Part shown: one piece after another, positions 51,586 through 61,204 of the stretch | How positions within the stretch are numbered: the stretch's first letter is position 1 | Layout of the letters: each line of letters starts with the position of its first letter | NCBI GenBank assembly: GCA_964565765.1 | Contig: CAZMGF010000011.1 | Location: forward strand, 1-61,439 | From: Bog-1181 sp964565765 | GTDB lineage: Bacteria; Oederibacteriota; PGYV01; Palsa-1178 | Direction: 5' to 3' | DNA: 61,439 bases | Position numbers and translations under genes: made by a program | The notes under the pieces: model-generated | What the model was told of the DNA's origin: nothing | The model's database searches: none | What the model saw: the letters and a program-made list of their open reading frames with translations, nothing else

Positions 51586-52823
51586 GGCCGGCCTTTTAAA
51601 AAAGCCGCTATCTCCGCGGCCGTAATCTCCTGCTGGGCGCCGCCCTGCATGTCTTTGAGAGAATATTTTCCCGATTTTGCCTCGTTCTCGCCTATTATCA
51701 CGCAGAACTTTGCCTTTCTTGATTCCGCTTCCCTGAACTGCGATTTAAAACTGCGCTCCTCATGCCCCATGGCGCATTTAATTCCAGCTTTCCTTAAAGA
51801 AGAGGTTAATTCAAATCCCCTGTCTATAAAAGCCTTATCAACAACTATAAACGCGTCCAGAGTGGACAGGGCCGGGGCCCCTTCAGAAGCCTTTAAAACC
51901 TCAAAAATTCTTTCTATTCCCATGGCAAACCCGGTAGCCGGAGTTTTTTTGCCGCCGAGCTCCTCCACCAGGTTGTCGTATCTTCCGCCGGCGAGTATTG
52001 TGTTCTGCTGCGGCCCGAGTTTGTCGGTCGTAAATTCAAAAACTGTGGCCGTATAATAATCAAGGCCGCGCACCATAAGCGGATTTACCTTAAATGCGGT
52101 GCCGGATCCTTTAAGCAGTTCCTTTATTTTTAAAAAATTCGCCCCTGCTTCAGGGGTAAGGTGGTCGGTTATGAGAGGGGCTCCTGCCGTTGCCGCGGCG
52201 CACCCTTCTTTTTTACAGTCAAGCACGCGTATCGGAGCCCGTGAAAGTTTGTTACGGCAGTCCTCGCAGAGCATGGCCCTTTTTTCTTCAATAAAACTTT
52301 TCAATTTTTCATAATAGCCGGCATCAGCCGCCAGGCAGTTGATATTAAGTACAGCGTCTTTGATTCCCACAGAATTTAAAATATCAGAGGCGAGCTTTAT
52401 GACATCTGCGTCCTTGTAAGGGGTAGCGTCTCCGAAAGCTTCGACGCCTATCTGATAAAATTCCCTGTAGCGGCCCGTCTGCGGCCTCTCATACCTGAAC
52501 ATCTGTCCCAGGTAAAAAAGGTCGCTCTTTTCCGGCAGCGAGTTTTCAATATACGCACGCACGACAGAGGCCGTGCCTTCCGGCCGCAGTACTATGTGCC
52601 GACCTTTTTTATCATTAAAATCATACATCTCTTTCATTACTATATCCGAAGCTTCACCGATACCCCTCGAAAAAAGGGATATTTCCTCAATGGTCGGGGT
52701 TATAATGAGCGAATAATTGTACAATTTAAATACCGAAAATGCCGCGCCGATAACACGCTCCCACACGCCGCTTTCCGGGGAAAAAACATCCTTGACCCCG
52801 CGGAGCCTCTGGTATTTCATCAT
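51582..52823 (-). CDS. hisS: Histidine-tRNA ligase
   Basis: 413 residues. Class II synthetase motifs are present: RGVKDVF at the N-terminus, RPEGTASVVRAYIE (motif 2 region), FYQIGVEAFGD, GLDYYTATVFEF (His A) and GGRYDNL. The C-terminal anticodon-binding domain follows. It charges tRNA-His. The start ATG overlaps the stop of the LpoA-like gene; a second Met follows at once. Confidence 0.97.
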   Translation of the reverse strand: MMKYQRLRGVKDVFSPESGVWERVIGAAFSVFKLYNYSLIITPTIEEISLFSRGIGEASDIVMKEMYDFNDKKGRHIVLRPEGTASVVRAYIENSLPEKSDLFYLGQMFRYERPQTGRYREFYQIGVEAFGDATPYKDADVIKLASDILNSVGIKDAVLNINCLAADAGYYEKLKSFIEEKRAMLCEDCRNKLSRAPIRVLDCKKEGCAAATAGAPLITDHLTPEAGANFLKIKELLKGSGTAFKVNPLMVRGLDYYTATVFEFTTDKLGPQQNTILAGGRYDNLVEELGGKKTPATGFAMGIERIFEVLKASEGAPALSTLDAFIVVDKAFIDRGFELTSSLRKAGIKCAMGHEERSFKSQFREAESRKAKFCVIIGENEAKSGKYSLKDMQGGAQQEITAAEIAAFLKGRP

Positions 52824-55159
52824 TCACCCGTTACTTTCTTGATAAATTTCACGCTGTCTTTTCCTATCTGCATCATATAATAATCTTTCACGGAATCCCC
52901 TGTGCTGTCAAAGGAAAACATCCCTGTTGCGCCGTCATAATTGCGCACCAGCGCCAGAATGGACCTGAAATTTTCCCTGGAAGTTATCCCCCTGTCAAGA
53001 ACAGTGCAGGCTATATTCATGGCATCATACGAGGCCGCCGCAATGACATCCGGCGTCCCGGCATATTTGTCCTTATAGGCCCTTACAAATTCCTGCACGG
53101 CCGGGTCGGGATCCTCCGGATAAAATTCCGCCGGATAAATAACCCCGTCCACATTTTCACCGTATGATGCCAGGTAGCCTGACGCGAGGGCCGAGCTTCC
53201 AACCACAGGCAGGTCAAAATCATAAAATTTCAGCTGGTCCTTTATAAGCACCATTTTTCTGTCGGTCGCCGGTATATAAAGCGCGTCAATTGTTATGGGA
53301 TTTTTGCGCGGATCCTTTACTTTTTTATAATCAATATCAGTCTCATCAATAGGCGTTTCATCAGCCACGGAAACCGCGTAAATGGTTATCTTGAACCTGA
53401 AATAATCATCCTCGGTAAAATTATATTCGACCGTCGTGACGCCCTTTGAATCGACCACCTGTTCCGGCATAAAATTCGCCGTAGGGGTGTCTGTTTTTTC
53501 CTCTGTTATTTTCCCCCATACGACCACATCCGCGTTGAGCTTCGCTCCGATATTAAGGGCGGTTTCCCTGTCTATGTCCCCGGGTTCGACGCCGAGCCCG
53601 CTCATTATATCATCCACCGACTTTTGCTTAATGACGCTGGCCGCCGGAGATTTAGCCAGGGTGTAGCTGAGTTTTTTTGTCATGTCATCGTCTATGGAAA
53701 GTTTTGTAACGTCATCGCCCCTGGGTGAAAGGTGCACAATACATATGGATGCTTTTTTCATATTCGGGTCCGGCGTCGGCTTGGGAACCGTGGTCTCGTC
53801 CGGAGGGGTTATTACCAGGAAATCAAATATCTTTGATAAAATCTTTTTACCGGCTTCCTCGGTCACGTCGTCAAGTTTTGTCTTTTCGTTTGAGCGCTTT
53901 TCCTTAAGGAGTATCGTGTTGATACCGCCGAGCAGAACCATCTGTTCCTGAAAGTCGTTTATTGCCGGATCATATGAAACCTGCCTTACAATGTTACCGC
54001 CAAGAGATTTGAATTTATCCGAGAAATTGTCATTTAAAATCCTTCCGTAGGTGTTGTCGGAAAAAATTGTGGCTATGTTCCTGTACGATGTATCACTGAA
54101 CATATATTTTGCGGCGGCATACGCCTGTCCCCTTGCCGTCGCGCAGTTCCTGAAAAAGTAAGGTGAGTTGCCGGTAAGATCCGGCTGCGCCGCCGTGGAA
54201 GAAAATAACACGGCGTTATATTTGTCCATGGTTGGCTGGAGGTTTTTCACTGTTTTTGAATAAAGCGGCCCCAGGAAAGCCAGGATGCCGTCCTGTTCAA
54301 TTGCCTTAACCACGGCATCCTCAAGCTTCGGGTCCTCTTCGTCAAAATACTGCACAGCGGCCTTAAGCTCCGGCGTCTTTCCCGTATTATATGCCGCCAG
54401 CGCGAGTTCAATGCCGCTCTTTACATCAGCGCCGATGTCCATTGCCTTGCCTGTGAGCGGTATTATGACGCCGATTTTCCCGGATGTAACCGGCTTGTAT
54501 TTGACAGATTCCTTGTATTTCGCGGTTATGTCAGCGTAGAAAATTGAATCCCTGAAATCAATAAGAAAGGCGTTCGCGTGCGCGTAAAATTCGCCGTAAT
54601 TTAAGTCAGTAAGATCGGCTTTGCAGAGATAATAAAGGGCGTATTCATCGGAAAGTTTGTGGACGTGCTTCGCGTAAAGTGCCTTCAGCTGTTCACGCTT
54701 CATTTTTGAGGCAAAAGAATCCAGCCTTTCAATGGCTGATTTTTCGAATTGCGCGAACTGGTGGCGCTTTTCAAGTATGGCCTTTAATTCCACGCATGCT
54801 TTGTCCATGTCGCCCTTTTCGGCGTAAATATCGAATATTTTTTCTATGGAAAGATATCCCCAGTCGGTGTCGGAATAATATTTTTCATTGAATTCAAAAT
54901 ACTGGAGGGCGTCCGCGTAATTCTTCCTGGAATAGTGGTACTGGCCGCACCAGAACGCTCCGCTGCTTCTTTCCGCGGCGTCTTTTCCTTCCTTGGCGAA
55001 TTTTTTCCAGTAGGAGAATTCATCGTCGCTTACTATTATGTTTTTATCCCTTAAAGCCGAGTCCGCCGTCTTGATGATCTTTGGCGTCACGCAACCGGAG
55101 GCCATATACGCCGCAAAAACCGCGGCGAATAACAAAAAAATTACCCTTGCTCTTTTCAT
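52820..55159 (-). CDS. LpoA-like/ABC substrate-binding lipoprotein with inserted TolB/FlgO-like domain
   Basis: 779 residues. The lipobox is YMASGC (Cys23). TPR-like helices cover about 45-220. A type 1 periplasmic-binding fold starts at about 226 (SGKIGVIIPLTGKAMDIG), breaks at about 410 and resumes at about 620 (NPITIDALYIPATDRKMVLI). Between lies a separate domain of about 200 residues (ICIVHLSPRGDDVTKLSIDDDM, ALNIGAKLNADVVVWGKIT) that resembles the N-terminal fold of TolB/CsgG/FlgO proteins. The overall shape resembles LpoA, the activator of penicillin-binding protein 1A. A peptidoglycan-regulatory role is inference. Confidence 0.82.
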   Translation of the reverse strand: MKRARVIFLLFAAVFAAYMASGCVTPKIIKTADSALRDKNIIVSDDEFSYWKKFAKEGKDAAERSSGAFWCGQYHYSRKNYADALQYFEFNEKYYSDTDWGYLSIEKIFDIYAEKGDMDKACVELKAILEKRHQFAQFEKSAIERLDSFASKMKREQLKALYAKHVHKLSDEYALYYLCKADLTDLNYGEFYAHANAFLIDFRDSIFYADITAKYKESVKYKPVTSGKIGVIIPLTGKAMDIGADVKSGIELALAAYNTGKTPELKAAVQYFDEEDPKLEDAVVKAIEQDGILAFLGPLYSKTVKNLQPTMDKYNAVLFSSTAAQPDLTGNSPYFFRNCATARGQAYAAAKYMFSDTSYRNIATIFSDNTYGRILNDNFSDKFKSLGGNIVRQVSYDPAINDFQEQMVLLGGINTILLKEKRSNEKTKLDDVTEEAGKKILSKIFDFLVITPPDETTVPKPTPDPNMKKASICIVHLSPRGDDVTKLSIDDDMTKKLSYTLAKSPAASVIKQKSVDDIMSGLGVEPGDIDRETALNIGAKLNADVVVWGKITEEKTDTPTANFMPEQVVDSKGVTTVEYNFTEDDYFRFKITIYAVSVADETPIDETDIDYKKVKDPRKNPITIDALYIPATDRKMVLIKDQLKFYDFDLPVVGSSALASGYLASYGENVDGVIYPAEFYPEDPDPAVQEFVRAYKDKYAGTPDVIAAASYDAMNIACTVLDRGITSRENFRSILALVRNYDGATGMFSFDSTGDSVKDYYMMQIGKDSVKFIKKVTGE

Positions 55160-55205
55160 TTTACCCTTTTCCCTCTCTTTATCAAAATCATAACCGGCCG
55201 GAAGG

Positions 55206-56198
55206 CTATTTTCCTATTACATCCTCGTTGACCGTCACCTTATATTTCTTTTTCAGCGCCGAAAGCGTACTGTCAAAAACCTGCTGCTGTTTTTTGTCCT
55301 TTATCATGGCTATAATTTTGTCCTTTGATTCGTCAAAAGTGAATTTTTTCCTGCTTAATACCTTTATAATGTGCCAGCCGTAAACGCTTTTTACAGGCGG
55401 CGATACCTCGTTGTCGGAGAGGCCGAAGGCCGCATCCTCAAATTCCTGGACCATGGTTCCCCTGCCGAAGCTGCCCAGGTCGCCTCCTTTTTCCTTCGTC
55501 GTGCTGTCTTCGGAATATTTTTTAGCTATATCCGAAAAATCCTCGCCGTCGTTTATCCTTTTATAAAGCGATTCGGCCAGCTGTTTGCTTTTTACAAGTA
55601 TATGCATGGCCTTTATCTCCACAAAATCACCGGTGTGGGCGTCAAAGTAAGCTTTCGCGTCCCTGTCCGAGACCAGGGATTTTTTTTCCACGTTTTCCGA
55701 AAAATATACATGCGACAGGATGTCGTCAAAATCCCATTCATATTTTGACTTAATATCAGGCCTGTCCGCGTAACCCTGGCTCCTGGCTTCCATGGCCATG
55801 AGTTTTTTGTTGACTATAAACTGAATGAATTCCTTTTCCTGTTCAGGTGTGAGCTTGTAGTCGTATTTCTGATTCATATATTCGGTTATGGTCCTGTATT
55901 TTTCCTTTGTCAGCACATACTCGCCTATTATGGCTATTATTCCCCTGTCAAGTTTTTTTGTTTCAAGTTTATCACCGCCGCCCTGCTGGAGCGCGGGCTG
56001 ATCATCGGCCGTGGAAGCGCTTTCCTTTAGTTCCGATTTGTCAACCGAGCCGCTGTCCTTGTCCTGTGCCGCCTGCTGCGAAGCTGCCGGAGGTGTCAGT
56101 ATGGTGTCATCGTGTTTTACTTCCTGCCCGGTCGTATCGCACGCGGTATATAAAAACGCGGCGGCCGCGGCGCAAATTAGAACCAGAATTTTTTTCAT
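55206..56198 (-). CDS. Periplasmic PpiC-type peptidylprolyl isomerase (SurA/PrsA-like lipoprotein)
   Basis: 330 residues. A signal peptide with a lipobox-like LYTAC (Cys20) is followed by a disordered Ser/Gln stretch and a SurA-type N-terminal helical domain (about 75-195). A parvulin domain then has HILVKSKQLAESLYKRI, KKYSEDSTTKEKGGDLGSFGRGTMVQEFEDAAFGL, and YGWHIIKV. It should help fold exported or outer-membrane proteins. It lies 46 bases before the LpoA-like gene; pdxA and rsmA follow further down, an echo of the surA-pdxA-rsmA cluster. Confidence 0.9.
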   Translation of the reverse strand: MKKILVLICAAAAAFLYTACDTTGQEVKHDDTILTPPAASQQAAQDKDSGSVDKSELKESASTADDQPALQQGGGDKLETKKLDRGIIAIIGEYVLTKEKYRTITEYMNQKYDYKLTPEQEKEFIQFIVNKKLMAMEARSQGYADRPDIKSKYEWDFDDILSHVYFSENVEKKSLVSDRDAKAYFDAHTGDFVEIKAMHILVKSKQLAESLYKRINDGEDFSDIAKKYSEDSTTKEKGGDLGSFGRGTMVQEFEDAAFGLSDNEVSPPVKSVYGWHIIKVLSRKKFTFDESKDKIIAMIKDKKQQQVFDSTLSALKKKYKVTVNEDVIGK

Positions 56199-56237
56199 TT
56201 AACGCTCCTTTAATTTTGTTGAAAGTTTTTCCTTAAA

Positions 56238-57560
56238 TTAAGCCTTGTAATATTTGGTGTAATACATCAGCGGATTCGGTTTCGTATTGCATTCCGCGCC
56301 GATATCAAGCTTGGCTATCCTGTCTTCCTTCCGTGCCTCCTGCAGCCTGGTTATTACCTTGTCGCGCAGGTCGTAGGGGTTCATGGGATTGATGTATATT
56401 TTTGTGCCTCCCTCAAAACCGGCCGGAGTGTTGACCCTTAATTTGATGAGCAGGTGCAGCGGTATCACATCTATGGAATCCTTTGGCGCGTAATACCACT
56501 CTTCATTTGTCGCTATCTGGTTTGTAAGCGCGTGATGAATGGCCTGCACCATGTCGGAGAAGCCCCGCACTTCCTTGTCCGACATTTCATACGGGTATAC
56601 CGCCGCGCTCTTTGAGAATATGCATATCGTCGGATACCTGTGCCCGATATCCGAGAAGGCTATTGCGTAATCATTCTCCGCCACGACAAGGTTGAAATAT
56701 ACGGCGAGGTTGGCGCCCATCTCGTTGTATATGTTCGGATTCTTCCTGATAAGGTTTATTTCCCTTTCAATGGAAACCCCCCACTCGTCAATTGCGACGA
56801 GCTGTTTGTGAAGATGATCAAACGAGGCGCCGGCAGCTTTGAGCCAGTTCTGGAAAACCGAAACATAGCGCACGTGCTTGTTGTTGTCGTATATGTCCTT
56901 CATCCCTTTAATCGTAAACCTTATGTACTGATAATGCTCTTCCGGGGTAAGCTCGCCTGAATTGCACAGCTGCGTCTCGAACTCCGCGTCTTTTGTGTAA
57001 TGGTTCCTGCCGACTATAAGCTCGTGGCCGCCTGCGAAAAAAGCGTCCGACATTTCTATTTTTTCCTGTTCCGGGACCGCTGCTGGATCCCTGCCCAGGA
57101 GCTTTAATTTCATATCTATAATATGCATGACATGCTCGTATCCCGCCTTGTCGGCGAGGTAATCTTCCTTGCGTTTCCTTATATCCTCGGTAAACTGGTA
57201 ACCGAAGTTTTTCTTCCAGTAGTCCATTGTGACTATTTCAAAAAGGTTCGGCACCCTGCGGAACTCCGCGGTCGTCTGGCTCAATATTCCCGGTTTTAAG
57301 TCCTTCATTGATACATATTTTCCCGCGACCTTTACCAGCCTTTCCTTTTCAGGAGGCGTGTTAGGATATTTGCCCTCGCAAAAATTGCAATAGTCTTCCT
57401 TTTTCTTTTTTTCTATTTTTTTTGCCGTATCCGGCACGGAATTGGTAAGAGGCTTGCTCGCCCTTCCAGGCACGGTCCAGACTTCTGTCCCGGTAAAAGG
57501 GTTTATCTGCTTGATGGTACCGTCCTGCATCCTGATAAAATACTGGTTATAATTGGACAC
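56238..57560 (-). CDS. DUF4921 family protein (GalT/HIT-like fold)
   Basis: 440 residues. The start MQDGTIKQINPFTGTEVWTVPGRASKP and the C-x2-C in YCNFCEG are typical of DUF4921. A later FQNWLKAAGASFDHLHKQL region contains HLHKQ, resembling the HxHxQ active site of galactose-1-phosphate uridylyltransferase and HIT proteins. A nucleotidyl- or phosphoryl-transfer role is therefore plausible but unproven. It is the first gene of the long compact operon. A TATAAT box lies near 57590 with a weak -35. Confidence 0.85.
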   Translation of the reverse strand: MSNYNQYFIRMQDGTIKQINPFTGTEVWTVPGRASKPLTNSVPDTAKKIEKKKKEDYCNFCEGKYPNTPPEKERLVKVAGKYVSMKDLKPGILSQTTAEFRRVPNLFEIVTMDYWKKNFGYQFTEDIRKRKEDYLADKAGYEHVMHIIDMKLKLLGRDPAAVPEQEKIEMSDAFFAGGHELIVGRNHYTKDAEFETQLCNSGELTPEEHYQYIRFTIKGMKDIYDNNKHVRYVSVFQNWLKAAGASFDHLHKQLVAIDEWGVSIEREINLIRKNPNIYNEMGANLAVYFNLVVAENDYAIAFSDIGHRYPTICIFSKSAAVYPYEMSDKEVRGFSDMVQAIHHALTNQIATNEEWYYAPKDSIDVIPLHLLIKLRVNTPAGFEGGTKIYINPMNPYDLRDKVITRLQEARKEDRIAKLDIGAECNTKPNPLMYYTKYYKA

Positions 57561-57650
57561 TTTTGCACCTCTTACGGCTGATTTTTAACATTATATAATG
57601 ACAAAACCAAGGAAAATTATATATGATTTTGACGCCAAATACAACGGAAA

Positions 57651-58988
57651 TTAGGTTATTATAAGGGAGTTTATCCTGTCTATTTCAGCCTTTACTTTCA
57701 GATTGGCCTCCCAGCTGTAATCCGGATTAATGGCCATAAAATAGTATTCGTTCTGCAGCAGCGGTTCCCTGTTAAGAGCCGCCTTGAATTCAGGTTTTAT
57801 CCTCATAAAATCCGCTGTCCCGGGTATTGGTGAATATATGGCGGGCTTTATTTTTATCCCCAGCTTTTCAACGTAAGCTACATCATTTAAAACAGATTCA
57901 GCTGTCTGGCCAGGCAGGCCGGCAAGTATATAGACGCCTATCTCACTCCCGTTAAAGCCGGATTTTTTAAGGTTGGCCACGGCCCTTTTAAAAATATCAT
58001 TGTCCACCTTGCCGCCCGTCGCCCTTTGCATGGAATAATCGGTGGTTTCAAGGGATACCCGGATGTCCGTGAACCCGGCCTGTTTCATTAGCAGTGCGGC
58101 CTCTTCGTCAATATAAGCGGCATGCAGGCCGTTGGAAGCCTGGAAGACAAAATTATAATTTCTTTTTATGACCTCTTTTAATATACCCTTGATATAATGG
58201 TTCTTATAGAGCAGGGCGTCGTCGTAAAATGCGATGTTTTTTATCCCGCGCCTGTGGTATGAATCAAGTTCATTGAGTACTTTTTCCCGATCCCTCTGGT
58301 AAAAGCCGTCATATAGTGATTTTGCCGCGCAGTATGTGCAGGAAAAAGGGCAGCCGTTTGTGAATTTTACCGCGACAGAGCGTAAATCGCCGTATAAAGA
58401 ATAATCAGGAATCAGTTCGTTAAAATCAGCCTCCTTTTTGGGTTCAAAGCGCGAGTGTAAAATTTTTCCCAGTGTCATTATGAATGTATTGTTCACCGCC
58501 CCCTGCCAGACAATATCGGCCCCGGAATTTTTGCGCGCGTGCTCGGCGCATAGTGTGGCGTAAATGCCTCCGAGAATCAGAGGTGATGTGAATTTTTCCT
58601 TTAATATGCCGATGGCAAGGCGCGTTCCTTCGTAAGTATATGTAATCCCGGATGTTACAAGAATGATGTCGGGCTTTTTTAATTCTTCAAGTTTTTTGCG
58701 GAAATTTTCCACAGGTATGCCGTAACGTTTATATTTGCGCGGCACCCTTCTGTACTGCTCGGACTTTTCCACTTCCTCGGAATAATAGGCTCCTTTGCCG
58801 TATTCATCGGATTTTTTGAATTCCTCCGGAGCCTCGGGCGAAAACCTGTCCATGCAGTCTATAAAATCAATCTCAAACCCCATGGATTTCAAAAGGGTTG
58901 ATATTTTCAGGAGGCCATACGGTTTTACCCAGAAATCATGGAACTTGAAATCATTGACCCACGGATTGACAAGCAGAGCTCGCGGCAA
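57651..58988 (-). CDS. B12-binding-type radical SAM protein
   Basis: 445 residues from a TTG start, six bases after AAGGAG. An N-terminal cobalamin-type Rossmann region (VNPWVNDF through LILGGIYATL) is followed by a radical SAM domain with NGCPFSCTYCAAKSLY (CxxxCxxC). Conserved ISLETTD-like strands follow (DIRVSLETTDYS). The second such protein in this window; the substrate is unknown. No clear operon partner: the next genes are a lipoprotein and SUMF1-fold proteins. Confidence 0.88.
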   Translation of the reverse strand: MPRALLVNPWVNDFKFHDFWVKPYGLLKISTLLKSMGFEIDFIDCMDRFSPEAPEEFKKSDEYGKGAYYSEEVEKSEQYRRVPRKYKRYGIPVENFRKKLEELKKPDIILVTSGITYTYEGTRLAIGILKEKFTSPLILGGIYATLCAEHARKNSGADIVWQGAVNNTFIMTLGKILHSRFEPKKEADFNELIPDYSLYGDLRSVAVKFTNGCPFSCTYCAAKSLYDGFYQRDREKVLNELDSYHRRGIKNIAFYDDALLYKNHYIKGILKEVIKRNYNFVFQASNGLHAAYIDEEAALLMKQAGFTDIRVSLETTDYSMQRATGGKVDNDIFKRAVANLKKSGFNGSEIGVYILAGLPGQTAESVLNDVAYVEKLGIKIKPAIYSPIPGTADFMRIKPEFKAALNREPLLQNEYYFMAINPDYSWEANLKVKAEIDRINSLIIT

Positions 58989-59168
58989 AGTAGTCTCCTT
59001 AATTTAATATAAGCATATTTGTGCAACAATGAATTTTACCACTATCAGGGGTTATAATCGAGGAAAAATAACAGCTTGGTCAGGCTGCTGAAGATGGGCC
59101 TGTCAAATCATCAAGTATCAACTCAGTTTCTGACCCAAAAAATTCATAATTATTGGGTATTAATTGAT

Positions 59169-59606
59169 TTACATCACATTTTCGAGCATCATAATAGAAC
59201 CCGCCGCCGCTCCTGTTATGGAAACCGTGGTTATGCCGGTTGTTGTTCCGTTGCCGGCTGTTGGCATTGCAGCTGAAGCCGATGCGTTTCCGGCGGATGA
59301 AGTTATGCTTAAAGTGACCGTTGTTCCGGCATTAATGGTTGTCACCGTCCCCTCATAATCCCCCGATCCCGCATCGGATAGCGTTGTGCCGTTTATATTA
59401 ATAGTTGCGCCTGTAACAGGCGTGCTTGAATTTACCAGTGTTGCAACCGCGTTTGTCATCCCGCCGCCTGTCATTATTTCAACTGCGACCGTCAGCGTTG
59501 ATGCCGCCGTCTGGACATCAGACGGAGAAACCGCTGTTTTTTTTGAGCAATCAATTACTGCCAGCAAAAACAAAACAGAAACAAATATAAAAATTTTTAT
59601 TTTCAT
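59169..59606 (-). CDS. Small lipoprotein with Ig-like domain
   Basis: 145 residues from ATG at 59606 (GGAGGGG four bases before it). A signal peptide with lipobox AVIDC (about Cys20) is followed by a Thr/Ala/Gly-rich domain. The repeat pattern TPVTGATININGTTLSDAGSGDYEGTVTTINAGTTVTLSI suggests a short Ig-like/Big fold. No catalytic residues are seen. It may be surface or periplasmic. Confidence 0.7.
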   Translation of the reverse strand: MKIKIFIFVSVLFLLAVIDCSKKTAVSPSDVQTAASTLTVAVEIMTGGGMTNAVATLVNSSTPVTGATININGTTLSDAGSGDYEGTVTTINAGTTVTLSITSSAGNASASAAMPTAGNGTTTGITTVSITGAAAGSIMMLENVM

Positions 59607-59780
59607 TTTTCCCCTCCAAACCCGATTTTTCCTTATTTCCAAGTATATTTCATTATACCCCAGTCAATCGGGTTGTCAATTTTAAATTTACAATAGGACA
59701 TATAAGTGTATATACAGGATATAAAATCTGGAGATTTTTTGATGTTGAAAGATGGAGGGTGCGGTAAAAAATGACTATAT

Positions 59781-59813
59781 AATAAAAAAGCCCGGGGTGA
59801 GGCTCCGGGCTTT
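59781..59813 (-). terminator. Terminator of the first SUMF1-fold gene
   Basis: Stem AAAGCCCGG (59787-59795) / CCGGGCTTT (59805-59813) with a T-run on the minus strand. Confidence 0.88.
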
Positions 59814-59846
59814 CGTTAGAATATAACTTTATATAAAATCATTAAA

Positions 59847-60974
59847 TTAATTACTCCTCGCAAAACGGAAGCCGAAGCTGAAGCCCGTTGAAAGATAAGG
59901 GGTGCTGCTGTCTCTGTAGCCAAGCTCCAGGTAATATGCTCCGGCGCTAAAACTCCCGCCCCGCAACACCCTAAAGTATCCACTCGAAGGCCCTCTGTAA
60001 TTTGTAGATGCTGTAGCAGGATAATTTTCGTCCCAATCCCAGCACCATTCCCATACATTGCCTGACATATCAAAGATATCTAGCGCATTTGCCGCCAAAC
60101 CGCCTACAACTTCTGTTGTGGTTCCACCTGAATTTACATTATCCCATCCCACAAGATCTGTTGCCGCTTCGTTGGTAGTATCCGCCGTGGCCCCGCTGGC
60201 ATAATTATATGGCGTCCAGGCTTCTCCGTTTATATAGCATGCCGCGTACTGATATTCCCCTTCTGTTGGAAGCCTGTATCCGTTAGCGCCCCAGTTCACG
60301 TATGGGTTATCAAAACTGCCTGCCGTTGTATTTACGTTACTTCCATAAGACCCGTCTGCGGAACTCTTAATTGCCGTGGTAAACCCCGAGTCTGAACAAT
60401 AGAAAGGGGCCAGCCCTGTTTTCTGGCTGTATGCATTACACCACACTATGGCATCCCGCCAGCTAACATATGTTACGGGCTGATATTTTGCGGTTGTCGG
60501 AGCCGCCCCGGGTGTACCTGAACTGCCTTCAGCGCCGGCGTTTTGAAAAGTATAACCATTGGCAACGGCCCATTGATAAACCTTGTACCACAAATCATAA
60601 GTCACCTGATACCTTCCCATTTTAAACGCGGAAATTGTATGGCTGAAGCTGTTTGTCCCGTCGGTCTGGGTAAATTCCCCGCCGGGTACTGACGCAAGGT
60701 CAGAATAAGAAGCAATAGGAGTGGGACTGTTTGTGGCAGTCGAAGACAGCGTAAATGTCGGCGTAATTGTTGATGTCCGGGTAATTGTCGGTGATACTGT
60801 TATTGTAGGCGATACGGTGCGCGTCGGGGTTATTGTATGTGTATATTGGGCGAACTCTGTCTGGGTATAATTTGGTGTATTTGACGCGGAGGGAGACCCC
60901 GGGGAACTCTTTTTGCAGCTGAAAAGACTAAGGAACACAAATACAACAGACAGTACCGCAAATAGTTTTTTCAT
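59847..60974 (-). CDS. SUMF1-fold (FGE-sulfatase-type) lipoprotein, non-catalytic
   Basis: 375 residues from ATG at 60974; upstream Met codons overlap the promoter. Lipobox LSLFSC, then a Thr/Pro linker (TPTRTVSPTITVSPTI and similar, about 35-85), then the SUMF1 domain: FKMGRYQVTYDLW, PVTYVSWRDAIVWCNAYS, YRLPTEGEYQYA, MSGNVWEWCWDW, RVLRGGSF, GFRFARSN. The Cys pair of true formylglycine-generating enzymes near the RGGS/xCRxAxR region is missing (ELGYRDS), so it is probably a structural or binding protein. Confidence 0.9.
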   Translation of the reverse strand: MKKLFAVLSVVFVFLSLFSCKKSSPGSPSASNTPNYTQTEFAQYTHTITPTRTVSPTITVSPTITRTSTITPTFTLSSTATNSPTPIASYSDLASVPGGEFTQTDGTNSFSHTISAFKMGRYQVTYDLWYKVYQWAVANGYTFQNAGAEGSSGTPGAAPTTAKYQPVTYVSWRDAIVWCNAYSQKTGLAPFYCSDSGFTTAIKSSADGSYGSNVNTTAGSFDNPYVNWGANGYRLPTEGEYQYAACYINGEAWTPYNYASGATADTTNEAATDLVGWDNVNSGGTTTEVVGGLAANALDIFDMSGNVWEWCWDWDENYPATASTNYRGPSSGYFRVLRGGSFSAGAYYLELGYRDSSTPYLSTGFSFGFRFARSN

Positions 60975-61008
60975 TTGAGCCGCCTTATTAAATTTCCTCA
61001 CGATGATA

Positions 61009-61038
61009 TTATACATCCCTTATAAGGCGTATGTCAAA
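61009..61038 (-). promoter_or_regulatory. Promoter of the first SUMF1-fold gene
   Basis: On the minus strand TTGACA (61033-61038), 18 bases, TATAAT (61009-61014). Because the -10 box overlaps an upstream Met codon, translation must start later, at 60974. Confidence 0.78.
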
Positions 61039-61145
61039 TTGTAATGGGAAAAGGGGGTAAAACAGCACAGCGCAACATTGGCTTTTGCGAATTTTTTAAT
61101 GTGAAATTGGGAGGAGGGAGAGGGCCTTAGAACAGGACTATAAAT

Positions 61146-61176
61146 GAAAAAGCCCGGGGGAATGCCCCGGGCTTTT
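61146..61176 (-). terminator. Terminator of the second SUMF1-fold gene
   Basis: Stem AAAAGCCCGGGG (61148-61159) / CCCCGGGCTTTT (61165-61176), almost the same sequence as the terminator at 59781, followed on the minus strand by TTTTTCATTT. Confidence 0.88.
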
Positions 61177-61204
61177 GATAAAATATTATTTGCTGTATTA
61201 AATG

